Origin: an uncultured Bacilli bacterium
GTDB lineage: Bacteria > Bacillota_I > Bacilli_A > ML615J-28 > CAG-313
Direction: 5' to 3'
DNA length: 8,750 nucleotides
NCBI GenBank assembly: GCA_947627685.1
Contig: CANQWZ010000053.1
Span: 1-8,750, forward strand
Positions 1 through 6,588 of this stretch are shown in pieces. A model generated the notes under the pieces. The model was not told where the DNA came from. It saw only the letters and a program-made list of their open reading frames with translations, and did no database searches. A program made the position numbers and the translations under genes. Numbering within the stretch: position 1 is the stretch's first letter; the number at the start of each line of letters is the position of its first letter.

Positions 1-2
1 GT

Positions 3-539
3 TTAACAGTTTCCGCGGGCAAATACAACAGTGGTATCTATGCACATCAAGATATCGCATTTGAATTTGCGAGCTGGGTGTCCGCGGAGTTCAAACTGTA
101 TCTCATCAAAGAGTTTCAACGCCTGAAAATATCCGAGCAGAAGGAACTTGAATGGACGTCGAAACGTGAACTCGCCAAAGTGAATTACCGCATACATACG
201 GACGCTATCAAAGAGAATATCGTCCCTACCCTTACCGAGGAACAACTCAAATATGTCTATGCCGACGAAGCTGATCTTTTGAACGTTGCCTTATTTGGTA
301 AAACAGCCGCACAATGGCGCAATGAAAATCCGACATTAAAAGGGAATATTCGGGATTACGCTACTATCGAGCAGTTGCTTGTGATTGCCAACATGGAAAG
401 CTACAACGCCATTTTGATTGAACAAGGCGTTCCACAAACGGAACGTTTGCAACGACTCAATGATATGGCGCGTTCTCAACTTCGGGTACTGCAACAAAGC
501 AATTCTCGTTTACTTACGGATGGGAGAAAAGGAAACTAA
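3..539 (+). CDS. KilA-N domain protein, 5'-truncated by the window edge
   Basis: The reading frame is open from the window edge (first whole codon at 3) to TAA at 537-539, so the true start lies upstream and 178 residues are visible. Residues about 6-42 carry the end of a KilA-N domain (GKYNSGIYAHQDIAFEFASW), a predicted DNA-binding module common in phages and in chromosomal accessory genes. A mostly helical C-terminal part follows, including a stretch near LNVALFGKTAAQW that I associate with chromosomal KilA-N proteins. The GTG at 78 is inside the domain and is not the start. The function is unknown; DNA binding is inferred from the domain family. Base composition is clearly richer in G and C than in genes after 1100, suggesting a different origin. 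Domain identity is fairly sure, role unsure. Confidence 0.8.
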   Translation, partial: LTVSAGKYNSGIYAHQDIAFEFASWVSAEFKLYLIKEFQRLKISEQKELEWTSKRELAKVNYRIHTDAIKENIVPTLTEEQLKYVYADEADLLNVALFGKTAAQWRNENPTLKGNIRDYATIEQLLVIANMESYNAILIEQGVPQTERLQRLNDMARSQLRVLQQSNSRLLTDGRKGN

Positions 540-564
540 TTAAAATAATTGTGACATTATCATT

Positions 565-812
565 ATGAATGAATCGCAAAAAGAAGCTATTAAAATAGCA
601 TTAAAGCAACTTATAAAAGAAAATGATCCGCAAGCATATTTTGCAATTGACTTTATTGATAAATTTTTTGGTTGTGGAGAAACATTCAAAGCAATTGGCT
701 GCATTCAACACAATACGCAAAAGTGTGTGATAAACTTCAACGGGATCATGACAAACTTGAAGTTGTATGCCGTAATGTTGAGAATCTCAAACTGAAATTA
801 AATCGCTCATAG
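565..812 (+). pseudogene. Small hypothetical gene, apparently frameshifted
   Basis: An ATG at 565 opens a frame of 76 codons ending at 795, but only the first part reads like protein (residues about 1-45, including FFGCGETFKAIG). From about 696 onward the sensible reading moves to the -1 frame. There it gives an acidic and basic, helix-forming tail (YAKVCDKLQRDHDKLEVV) that ends at TAG 810-812. That tail resembles a coiled coil, while the in-frame tail after residue 48 does not. I infer a single-base loss around 690-715, or a programmed shift. No clear Shine-Dalgarno precedes 565. I do not recognise the family. It follows the KilA-N gene by 25 bases in the same direction and shares its less AT-rich composition. 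A sequencing error is the main alternative. Confidence 0.5.
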
Positions 813-897
813 GTTATTCTCAAAAGCTCTCTTTTACAACCAAGTGATGTCCACATCTTAACAATTCAATTTTGGATGCTGACATGCCGCCATAAAT

Positions 898-925
898 AAC
901 CGCATTTGAACTTGCGGTTTTTTTA
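898..925 (+). terminator. Rho-independent terminator after the KilA-N/small gene pair
   Basis: AACCGCA (898-904) pairs perfectly with TGCGGTT (913-919) around an 8-base loop and runs into a T tract (918-924). It closes the transcription unit coming from the left. Confidence 0.75.
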
Positions 926-941
926 TTTCTGAGCGGCAGTA

Positions 942-966
942 AAAAGCACCCTTAGGGGGTGCTTTT
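942..966. terminator. Symmetric hairpin, possible bidirectional terminator
   Basis: AAAAGCACCC (942-951) pairs perfectly over 10 bp with GGGTGCTTTT (957-966) around a 5-base loop. The A-run on the left and T-run on the right mean it could stop transcription from either side. It lies 25 bases beyond the first terminator. Confidence 0.65.
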
Positions 967-1083
967 ATGTTGGTAAGAAAATGATGATAAAGAAAAGCGA
1001 TGATGAAATTTGAAAAAGACAAAGTTAAAATTACCAATTAACTTTACTTTGTAATAAAAATTTTTAAAAGTCTAACAATATAC

Positions 1084-1111
1084 TTGCAATTATTATAATT
1101 TTAAGTATAAT
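1084..1111 (+). promoter_or_regulatory. Promoter of the DUF234-type ATPase gene
   Basis: TTGCAA (1084-1089) and TATAAT (1106-1111) are separated by 16 bp. The predicted transcription start near 1118 falls at or after the ATG at 1117, which argues that translation begins at the later ATG at 1141. Confidence 0.6.
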
Positions 1112-1128
1112 ATTATATGAAAGATATT

Positions 1129-1135
1129 GGAGGTG
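1129..1135 (+). promoter_or_regulatory. Ribosome binding site that fixes the ATPase start
   Basis: GGAGGTG lies 5 bases before ATG 1141. The earlier in-frame ATG at 1117 has no such site and coincides with the predicted transcription start. Confidence 0.75.
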
Positions 1136-1140
1136 ACAGA

Positions 1141-2550
1141 ATGCAGAAGTTTGTAAACCGTAAAACTGAATTAGAAACACTTGAAAAACAGTACAATTCA
1201 AGTGCTTCATCGTTAGTGATTGTATATGGAAGAAGGCGAGTTGGTAAGACGGCGCTATTAACCGAGTTTTTAAAATCACATATAGATTCGATATATTTTC
1301 TTGCCACTGAAGAATCTGAACTGCAAAATTTGAATTATTTTAAAGCACAAGTTGCTGATTTCACAGGTAATGAATTGCTCAGCTTTGCCACGGTGGATTG
1401 GTATACTGTTTTCAAAATCCTTGTAGGCTATAAAACAAAAACGAAAAAGGTTGTTGTGTTTGATGAGTTTCAATACATTGGACGTTCGAATTCCTCATTT
1501 CCTTCCATACTACAAAAGATTTGGGACACAATCCTCAAAGACGCAAATATAATGCTTGTTTTATGTGGTTCACTTGTATCACTTATGAAGTCACAAACGC
1601 TTGATTACAATAACCCGCTATATGGTAGAAAAACGGCACAAATAAAACTAAAACAAATTCCGTTTAAGCACTACCATGAATTTTACGAGGGAAAGAGTGA
1701 TAATGAATTATTGCCGTTTTATGCGTTAACAGGTGGCGTTCCAAAATATATTGAAACTTTTCAAGGACATGATGACATATATTCAGCAATAAGTGAAAAT
1801 ATTTTAAATCCCCAAAGTTTCCTCTATGAGGAACCATATTTTCTGCTTCAAAAGGAAGTAAGTGAAATTGGTAGTTATTTTTCACTTATAAAGACTATTG
1901 CGATGGGTAATCATAAACTTTCGGAAATTGCCACAAATTTAGGAGTAAAGCAGACAAATTTAACAAAGTACCTCAAAGTGCTAATGGATCTAGATCTCGT
2001 AGAGCGTGAAGTTCCTGTCACGGAATCCATGCCTGAAAAAAGCAAGAGCGGATTATATCGCCTCACGGACAACTTTATAGCATTTTGGTTTAAGTTTGTG
2101 TATCCATATAGAGCATATCTTGAAAAAGGTGAAAGAAAGTATGTTCTTGCGCAAATAAAAAAAGGATTTGTACAAAATTTTGCCTCCTTTGTTTACGAGG
2201 ACGTTTGCAGAGAGATGATGTGGGAACTTTCTGCTTTGGATACATGGGATTTTCAATTTGATAAAGTTGGCAGATATTGGGGCCCAAAGACAGGAGAAGT
2301 CGATATCGTTGCGATAGACAGCGTAGCTAAAAACCTAATAGTAGGCGAATGCAAATATTCCACTACGCCAAAAGGACTTTCTGTTTTGCGCAATTTGCAA
2401 GTAAAAGCAAGTGTATTAGCACAATTAACTGGTGCTATCTCTATTTATTATATTATATTTAACGTATCGGGTTTTACACAAGAATTGTTGGATGAAGCAA
2501 AACAAAATCATACAGTTCTTTTATGTGATGGCACAACCATTAATAGCTAA
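1141..2550 (+). CDS. AAA-type ATPase with C-terminal DUF234 (ATPase_2 family)
   Basis: This is a 469-residue P-loop ATPase of the 'archaeal ATPase' type. Walker A is GRRRVGKT at residues 30-37. Walker B is VVVFDEF at about 104-110. A winged-helix-like segment lies near 257-292 (LSEIATNLGVKQTNLTKYL). The C-terminal DUF234 region contains G-E-V-D (D388) followed by G-E-C-K (E403, K405), the spacing of a PD-(D/E)XK nuclease-like core. Such proteins are widespread, often next to mobile genes, and their cellular role is largely unknown; ATP binding is well supported, nuclease activity is only inferred. The start at 1141 is chosen for its strong ribosome binding site. The length is normal for the family and no damage is seen, unlike the genes on both sides. 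Confidence 0.88.
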   Translation: MQKFVNRKTELETLEKQYNSSASSLVIVYGRRRVGKTALLTEFLKSHIDSIYFLATEESELQNLNYFKAQVADFTGNELLSFATVDWYTVFKILVGYKTKTKKVVVFDEFQYIGRSNSSFPSILQKIWDTILKDANIMLVLCGSLVSLMKSQTLDYNNPLYGRKTAQIKLKQIPFKHYHEFYEGKSDNELLPFYALTGGVPKYIETFQGHDDIYSAISENILNPQSFLYEEPYFLLQKEVSEIGSYFSLIKTIAMGNHKLSEIATNLGVKQTNLTKYLKVLMDLDLVEREVPVTESMPEKSKSGLYRLTDNFIAFWFKFVYPYRAYLEKGERKYVLAQIKKGFVQNFASFVYEDVCREMMWELSALDTWDFQFDKVGRYWGPKTGEVDIVAIDSVAKNLIVGECKYSTTPKGLSVLRNLQVKASVLAQLTGAISIYYIIFNVSGFTQELLDEAKQNHTVLLCDGTTINS

Positions 2551-2575
2551 TTAAATAAATGAAATTAATTCTTAA

Positions 2576-3060
2576 GAATTTAGACAAATTAAATCAGAAT
2601 TAAAAATAAAATTTGAACGATATTGTAGTATTAAGAGGACTAAACTTATTAAAACAAAAAATGGCTACTTTGAATGTTTTCCTCAACTAAGATATAAAAA
2701 TACTAAAAAGATTCCTCTCATAGATGAAATAACTGATAATACTGCTTTTTGCAAGTTCAAGATTATTCTTCCCAAATCAAAAGGAGTATATCTATTGGTG
2801 GTTGATGATGAAATTATCTACATAGGTGAGGCAACCAACCTTCAGAAACGCTTTAATGAGGGTTATGGACACATTTCACCACGAAATTGTTTTTTATGTG
2901 GACAAAGCACAAATGTAAAAATGAACAGAGTTGTCTTTAATACTATTTTAATCTTGAGAAATGTATAAAAATTTATATACTTAAAACAGAGAACCATAAA
3001 CAGTAGGAAAAAGAATTATTGATGAGAATTTTAACTCAGTATAATAAAAAGAATAATTAA
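2576..3060 (+). pseudogene. GIY-YIG nuclease-domain protein, broken
   Basis: From 2576 to about 2944 one frame reads as a protein with a GIY-YIG nuclease core. GVYLLVV is followed by IIYIGEATNLQKRF, giving the G-V-Y and Y-I-G elements and the usual downstream arginine, and then a C-F-L-C-G stretch. That frame stops at 2966-2968. The rest of the domain continues in another frame from about 2950 (NLEKCIKIYILKTENHK). It passes through an in-frame TAG at 3004-3006 and resumes with EKELLMRI, ending at TAA 3058-3060. The expected catalytic glutamate region lies at or beside the TAG. There is no ATG or good ribosome binding site at the front, where a TAA closes the frame at 2573-2575. One frameshift plus one nonsense codon make this a dead gene, unless the assembly is wrong. 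GIY-YIG proteins are nucleases of mobile, repair or restriction systems; which one cannot be told. Confidence 0.72.
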
Positions 3061-3336
3061 ATATTTTGCTTTCATTATATTGAAAAAACTAGATTGATAA
3101 ATCATCGCAGGGATGGTAGATTAGAAATTGATTTTATCACTTTATTAAATAATGATATTGTTCCCATTGAAATTAAATCAGGTCGCAATAGTAAATCAAT
3201 TAGTTTAAATAATATTATTGAAAAGAATAATATAAAGTATGCAATTAAATTATTTATGAATAACGTTAATTGTTCTAATCCTAAAATTAAATGTTATCCA
3301 TTATATATGAGCATTTTTATCAAAAACGACAATTAA
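3061..3336 (+). pseudogene. C-terminal remnant of an AAA_14/DUF4143-type ATPase
   Basis: The open frame from 3061 to TAA 3334-3336 encodes about 91 residues that match the end of DUF4143 proteins. The pattern is LEIDFI, then VPIEIKSGRN, and a final YPLYMSIFI strand. E-I-D-F and E-I-K form the nuclease-like core seen at the end of these ATPases. The N-terminal AAA_14 ATPase part, normally some 300 residues, is missing: the sequence directly upstream is the GIY-YIG remnant. The nearest possible start is a TTG at 3094, with no ribosome binding site. I read it as a leftover of deletion or recombination rather than an expressed 80-residue protein. AT content is very high. Confidence 0.62.
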
Positions 3337-3397
3337 GTTAATATCATATATAAATAAAGATATCAAATAATAATATAATATAAGGAAAGTGTATTTT

Positions 3398-4390
3398 ATG
3401 GCAATTAAATATAATATGAAAAAGGCTAAAAAAGAAGATTTAGTACATATGCATAATCTTTGGAATGAAGTGGTTCAAGAAGAATATTTTTTAAAACCAC
3501 TTACGGAAGAAGAATATGAAAATAAAATCTTAAATAATCCTGATTTTTCCTATGATAGTACTTTTGTTATTTATGATGGACAAACCCTAATTGCTTTTGC
3601 AATAGGATATTTAAGAAAACAATATTTATCTAATTTAAATGTTCCTGGTATTATTAATGCTATTATTGTCAAAAAAGCATACCGTAATCAAGGCATTGGT
3701 TCTAGTTTATTACTACATTTAGAAGAATATTTTCATAGCAAAGGATTAAAAAAAGTTGCTGCAACATATTTTTTACCATCTTGTTATGAATGGTATATTC
3801 CAAATACTAAAAATCATGATCATCCTTGTGCACCAGGAATTAGAATTAATTCTAAAGAATACTTCTTTTATTTACATCGTGGTTATGAGCCATATAATTA
3901 TTGTGATGCTTTTCATTTAGATTTAGAAAATTATGAACTGAGCCCGAGTATTAAAAAGATCTTAGAAGATGCTAAAACTGATAACATTACAATTGAATTG
4001 TATGATGAAAAAAAGCATGTTGGTATTGATGAATTTTGTCAAAAGCTTAACATATATGATTTTGAAAAAGTAATTAAAGAAAATTTAGCCATGCCTAACC
4101 CTTATCCTTTTTTAGTAGTTGTAAAAGATCATAGAGTTGTTGGTTGGACAGGAGCAATGTGGAATGAAAAAAGTGGTAGAGGTCATTTTGATGGCATTGC
4201 CATTTTAGAAGAAATAAGAGGTAGAGGTTTAGGCAAGGCATTATTTTCATCACTTGCATATTACAATAAAATAAATGGGGCTAAATTTATGACTTTTTAT
4301 ACTGGTCTTACTAATCATGCTAGATATATTTATATGCAAGCTGGCTTTAAAATAGTTATGTCTTACGCTAGTATGAGTAAAAATATTTAA
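3398..4390 (+). CDS. Tandem GNAT-fold N-acetyltransferase
   Basis: This 330-residue protein contains two GNAT domains. The first spans about residues 5-175, with the acetyl-CoA pyrophosphate loop R96-N-Q-G99-I-G101 after a hydrophobic strand (NAIIVKKAY). The second spans about 196-328, with R274-G-R-G277-L-G279 after FDGIAIL. Both loops fit R/Q-x-x-G-x-G/A, so both domains may bind acetyl-CoA. The acceptor substrate cannot be told; related double-GNAT proteins act on small amines or drugs. ATG 3398 is chosen because AAGGAAAG (3382-3389) lies 8 bases upstream; the GTG at 3389 overlaps that site. It appears to be a single-gene unit: I see no clear promoter close by, and the next gene has its own promoter. 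Confidence 0.85.
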   Translation: MAIKYNMKKAKKEDLVHMHNLWNEVVQEEYFLKPLTEEEYENKILNNPDFSYDSTFVIYDGQTLIAFAIGYLRKQYLSNLNVPGIINAIIVKKAYRNQGIGSSLLLHLEEYFHSKGLKKVAATYFLPSCYEWYIPNTKNHDHPCAPGIRINSKEYFFYLHRGYEPYNYCDAFHLDLENYELSPSIKKILEDAKTDNITIELYDEKKHVGIDEFCQKLNIYDFEKVIKENLAMPNPYPFLVVVKDHRVVGWTGAMWNEKSGRGHFDGIAILEEIRGRGLGKALFSSLAYYNKINGAKFMTFYTGLTNHARYIYMQAGFKIVMSYASMSKNI

Positions 4391-4433
4391 CTTAAATTTA
4401 ATTTTAATAATCTCTTTTTAAAAAGGGTTTAAA

Positions 4434-4462
4434 TTGACATCTCCTTTCAAAAATGTTATAAT
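4434..4462 (+). promoter_or_regulatory. Consensus promoter of the tetR-family gene
   Basis: TTGACA (4434-4439) and TATAAT (4457-4462) are perfect matches to the housekeeping sigma consensus with 17-bp spacing. The GTGAGT/ACTCAC operator found before the signal peptidase gene is absent here. A ribosome binding site AAAGGAT (4487-4493) follows, before ATG 4502. Confidence 0.85.
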
Positions 4463-4501
4463 TAAAATATAAAATAATAGGCGCCGAAAGGATAAAAAAC
4501 A

Positions 4502-5110
4502 ATGAATAATATGACAAAAAAAGAATTATTATTAGATTGTACAATGAAGGCAGTTGCACAAAACGGTTTAATGATGGTTTCAATGCAAATGGTAACCAAA
4601 ATGGCTAATACAGCTGAAGGATTAATATATAAGCATTATCAAACTAAAGAAAACTTACTTTTACAATGCTATTTACGTATTTATGAAGATCTTAAAATAT
4701 ATCTTGAAGATGTTGTAAAAATGGTAGAAATAGATAATGAAAGCCAGATGCATGCTTTTTTAAAAAATTTATGGTGCCGATATTTTGATTTTTTTGTTCA
4801 ATATAAATATAAAGCCCTATTTTTATATGAATATCGTAATTCCGGTTATATGTATAAGGCAGCTGAAAAAGGTTTCATTGATCCTAAAACTTATTTTAAA
4901 GAATTAACAGATATCTTTTATAAATTTGATCAACAATTTAATATTTTAAATAAAGTTGATTTAAAAGACTTTTTTATGTATATTACCGATTTAACGATTG
5001 TTTTTGCAATTAGATTTATAAACAATGATTATCCTCTTAAAGAAAATACTTATGATATGTTATGGAATTTGCTTTGGAAAGGTGAATCTTGGTTAATAAA
5101 AAAAGATTAA
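4502..5110 (+). CDS. TetR/AcrR-family transcriptional regulator
   Basis: This 202-residue protein has the usual TetR layout. The N-terminal helix-turn-helix covers about residues 7-53, with MVTKMANTAEGLIYKHYQTK as recognition region and the typical Y-x-H-Y/F...K-E-x-L pattern. An all-helical ligand or dimerisation domain follows, rich in aromatic residues (YFDFFVQYKYKALFLYEY), suggesting a hydrophobic ligand pocket. The ligand is unknown. The gene is monocistronic, with its own consensus promoter and a strong terminator behind it. Its natural target is the next operon, whose start region carries a TetR-style inverted repeat; this is inference from position. The repeat is missing at its own promoter, so it probably does not repress itself through the same site. 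Confidence 0.88.
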   Translation: MNNMTKKELLLDCTMKAVAQNGLMMVSMQMVTKMANTAEGLIYKHYQTKENLLLQCYLRIYEDLKIYLEDVVKMVEIDNESQMHAFLKNLWCRYFDFFVQYKYKALFLYEYRNSGYMYKAAEKGFIDPKTYFKELTDIFYKFDQQFNILNKVDLKDFFMYITDLTIVFAIRFINNDYPLKENTYDMLWNLLWKGESWLIKKD

Positions 5111-5129
5111 TATTTAATAAATTTATAAT

Positions 5130-5167
5130 ACATGATAATAATTTTTAATTATTATCATGTTTTTTTA
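5130..5167 (+). terminator. Strong terminator of the tetR-family gene
   Basis: ACATGATAATAATT (5130-5143) pairs perfectly over 14 bp with AATTATTATCATGT (5147-5160) around a TTT loop, followed by a T run (5160-5166). It insulates the regulator from the downstream operon. Confidence 0.88.
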
Positions 5168-5176
5168 TTATTTTTA

Positions 5177-5205
5177 TTGACATATTATATTGCATATAGT
5201 ATAAT
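5177..5205 (+). promoter_or_regulatory. Consensus promoter of the signal peptidase operon
   Basis: TTGACA (5177-5182) and TATAAT (5200-5205) match the consensus exactly with 17-bp spacing. Transcription is expected to start near 5212, just before the inverted repeat at 5215-5230. Confidence 0.88.
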
Positions 5206-5214
5206 ATTGGTGCA

Positions 5215-5230
5215 GTGAGTAATCACTCAC
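5215..5230. promoter_or_regulatory. Inverted-repeat operator, likely TetR-family binding site
   Basis: GTGAGT (5215-5220) and ACTCAC (5225-5230) are perfect 6-bp inverted half-sites separated by AATC, beginning about 3 bases past the predicted transcription start. Half-sites with TGAGT are typical of TetR-family operators. A protein bound here would block the initiating polymerase. The regulator encoded immediately upstream is the obvious candidate. Confidence 0.75.
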
Positions 5231-5252
5231 ATTAAGGAGGCAAAAAAGAATA

Positions 5253-5903
5253 ATGGCTATAAGAAAAAAAATATTAAAAGTTTTTAATAGCATTACTATT
5301 ATTTTTACTATCTTTTTCTGTTTTATATTTGCCATTTTATTTTTAGGTAATTTAGTTTATATGATTAGTGGTTTAGTAAAACCCAATGAGCCACCACATC
5401 TTTTTAAAACAACTTGCTTAATTGTAAATTCTAATTCCATGAGTGGTGATGCAAGTGATCATATTGAAGTAAATGATTTAATTTTTGTTAAAAAAATTGA
5501 TGAGTCAACCCTGGCTATAAATGATATAGTAGCTTATAAGGATGAAAATATTATTATAACCCATCGCATAGTTGCCATAGATGAAGATGAAAATGGTAAT
5601 ATCATTTATACTACTAAAGGTGATGCTAATAATATTTTAGATACTCCCATAACTAAAGATGTAATTATTGGTAAATATTATGGCAGAATACCACAAATGG
5701 GGCGCATTATTATGGTTTTACAAAGCCCTTTAATTGGGATGCTATTAATAGCAATGATTGTTATGTTAATTATTTTGTTAATCTTAATTCATTATGAACA
5801 AGATAAAGAAAAAGTGTTGTCTACTTTGTCCATACAAAGAAAAAATAAAAAAAATGTTAAGGAGGTTTTTGAATTATGGAAAGAAAAGAAAGAAGTAGAA
5901 TGA
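5253..5903 (+). CDS. sipW: SipW-type signal peptidase I (S26B family, Ser/His)
   Basis: This 216-residue membrane peptidase has a transmembrane segment at about 13-38, an extracellular catalytic core and a second transmembrane segment at about 160-180, ending in a charged cytoplasmic tail. The nucleophile is Ser62 in N-S-N-S-M. The partner is His104 in I-T-H-R-I-V, where ordinary bacterial signal peptidases have lysine, so this is the ER/SipW type. The later K-G-D-A-N motif (122-126) gives the conserved Gly-Asp. In Bacillus, SipW removes the leaders of the TasA and TapA biofilm proteins. Here the enzyme heads an operon with three exported proteins whose leaders share a cleavage-like motif, so they are its likely substrates. 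AAGGAGG (5234-5240) lies 12 bases before ATG 5253. Confidence 0.9.
   Translation: MAIRKKILKVFNSITIIFTIFFCFIFAILFLGNLVYMISGLVKPNEPPHLFKTTCLIVNSNSMSGDASDHIEVNDLIFVKKIDESTLAINDIVAYKDENIIITHRIVAIDEDENGNIIYTTKGDANNILDTPITKDVIIGKYYGRIPQMGRIIMVLQSPLIGMLLIAMIVMLIILLILIHYEQDKEKVLSTLSIQRKNKKNVKEVFELWKEKKEVE
5859..5865 (+). promoter_or_regulatory. Ribosome binding site inside the end of sipW
   Basis: AAGGAGG lies 10 bases before ATG 5876 and within the sipW coding region. It supports 5876 as the start of the next gene rather than ATG 5900, although the latter overlaps the sipW stop as ATGA. Confidence 0.75.
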
Positions 5904-6553
5904 AAAAAAATGTATTAAGCCTTGCTCTTATTTTATTAACGCTCGTTTTAGTAACTAGTTGCCTAGTTGGTAGAACTTTTGCGAAATATGCAATAGGCGA
6001 TAAAATAATGGGTAAAGGACGTGTTGCAAGTTTTGGTATAACCTTCCAAGCCGAAGAAGGAAGCATTTTTGCGAACAAATATCAAGGTTTAAATGGCGAT
6101 GAGTATGTAGTTTATATTGAATCTGAAGACACTAAACTTGTAGCACCTGGTACAAGTGGTAAAGTACCAAATATGACAATTTCTGGTACTACTGAAGTTG
6201 CTGTAAAAGTAGAACATGATGTGCTTTTAGATTTACAAGGCTTCATGCTTAGTGATGGTAGTTTTTATTGTCCACTAATTTTTACTATTGGTGAGACTCA
6301 AATAAAGGGTACTTCGTATGAATCAAGCGAACAGCTCAAAAATGCCTTAAAAGAAGAAATTAAAAAGGCAAAAAAAGAATATCAACCAAATACAGATCTA
6401 AATACTCATACAGCACCAACAATAACTTGGGAATGGCCTTTTGATGGCGATGATGCTAAAGATACTGAACTTGCAAAAGGTGCTTTAAGTAATACTATTA
6501 ACTTAACAATTTCAACTACCGTAACGCAAATTAATCAATATCAAAAAGCATAG
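5876..6553 (+). CDS. TasA/camelysin-like exported protein with SipW-type leader
   Basis: This 225-residue protein has a basic N-terminus, a hydrophobic leader (about 12-31) and a likely cut after Ala36 in G-R-T-F-A|K-Y. The motif R-V-A-S-F (49-53) follows, as in SipW-dependent proteins. The mature part looks like a beta-sandwich: a V-A-P-G-T-S-G turn (89-95), an S-G-T-T-E-V-A-V-K-V strand (103-112) and Y-C-P-L-I-F (131-136). Then come a charged helical insert (about 150-169) and T-W-E-W-P-F-D (184-190), ending in strands T-I-S-T-T-V-T-Q. Members of this group form extracellular fibres or surface layers; that role is inferred here. The gene overlaps sipW by 28 bases, so the two are co-translated. 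ATG 5900, overlapping the sipW stop as ATGA, is a second possible start and would still keep the leader. No sorting or anchor motif is visible. Confidence 0.8.
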   Translation: MERKERSRMKKNVLSLALILLTLVLVTSCLVGRTFAKYAIGDKIMGKGRVASFGITFQAEEGSIFANKYQGLNGDEYVVYIESEDTKLVAPGTSGKVPNMTISGTTEVAVKVEHDVLLDLQGFMLSDGSFYCPLIFTIGETQIKGTSYESSEQLKNALKEEIKKAKKEYQPNTDLNTHTAPTITWEWPFDGDDAKDTELAKGALSNTINLTISTTVTQINQYQKA

Positions 6554-6588
6554 TACTAACTAACTAGTAGGTAATTGGTAGGCATTAA

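Larger units (their letters stand above)
813..1140. other. Intergenic stretch: two hairpins, a weak inverted repeat and a promoter
   Basis: No convincing gene is seen here. It holds the two hairpins at 898-925 and 942-966. A weaker inverted repeat follows, AAAGTTAA (1021-1028) with TTAACTTT (1038-1045), with no clear T tract next to it. The promoter of the ATPase gene is at 1084-1111. Composition becomes visibly more AT-rich after about 970. Confidence 0.6.

Noticed and set aside
56..71. CGCATTTGAATTTGCG resembles 901-916 (CGCATTTGAACTTGCG), a possible direct repeat or attachment pair.
   Set aside because: One copy is inside KilA-N coding sequence and the other forms the terminator stem; the likeness is what two short self-complementary sequences can show by chance.
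2567..2580. Perfect 14-bp palindrome AATTCTTAAGAATT just after the ATPase gene.
   Set aside because: It has no loop and no T tract, and consists mostly of A and T in very AT-rich DNA, so it is not a convincing terminator or site.
3004..3006. In-frame TAG in the GIY-YIG remnant as a sign of a recoded TAG codon.
   Set aside because: Intact genes such as those ending at 6553 and 7128 use TAG as their stop, and the same remnant also has a frameshift.
3374..3379. TATAAT ahead of the GNAT gene as a possible -10.
   Set aside because: No -35 at a usable distance, and transcription from it would start inside the ribosome binding site.
4435..4458. TGACAT and ATGTTA around the tetR promoter spacer as an autoregulatory operator.
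   Set aside because: Imperfect (one mismatch) and explained by the -35 and -10 elements themselves.
6291..6300. GTGAGACTCA as a second operator copy.
   Set aside because: The spacing differs from the 16-bp operator and it lies inside the TasA-like coding sequence encoding Gly-Glu-Thr-Gln.
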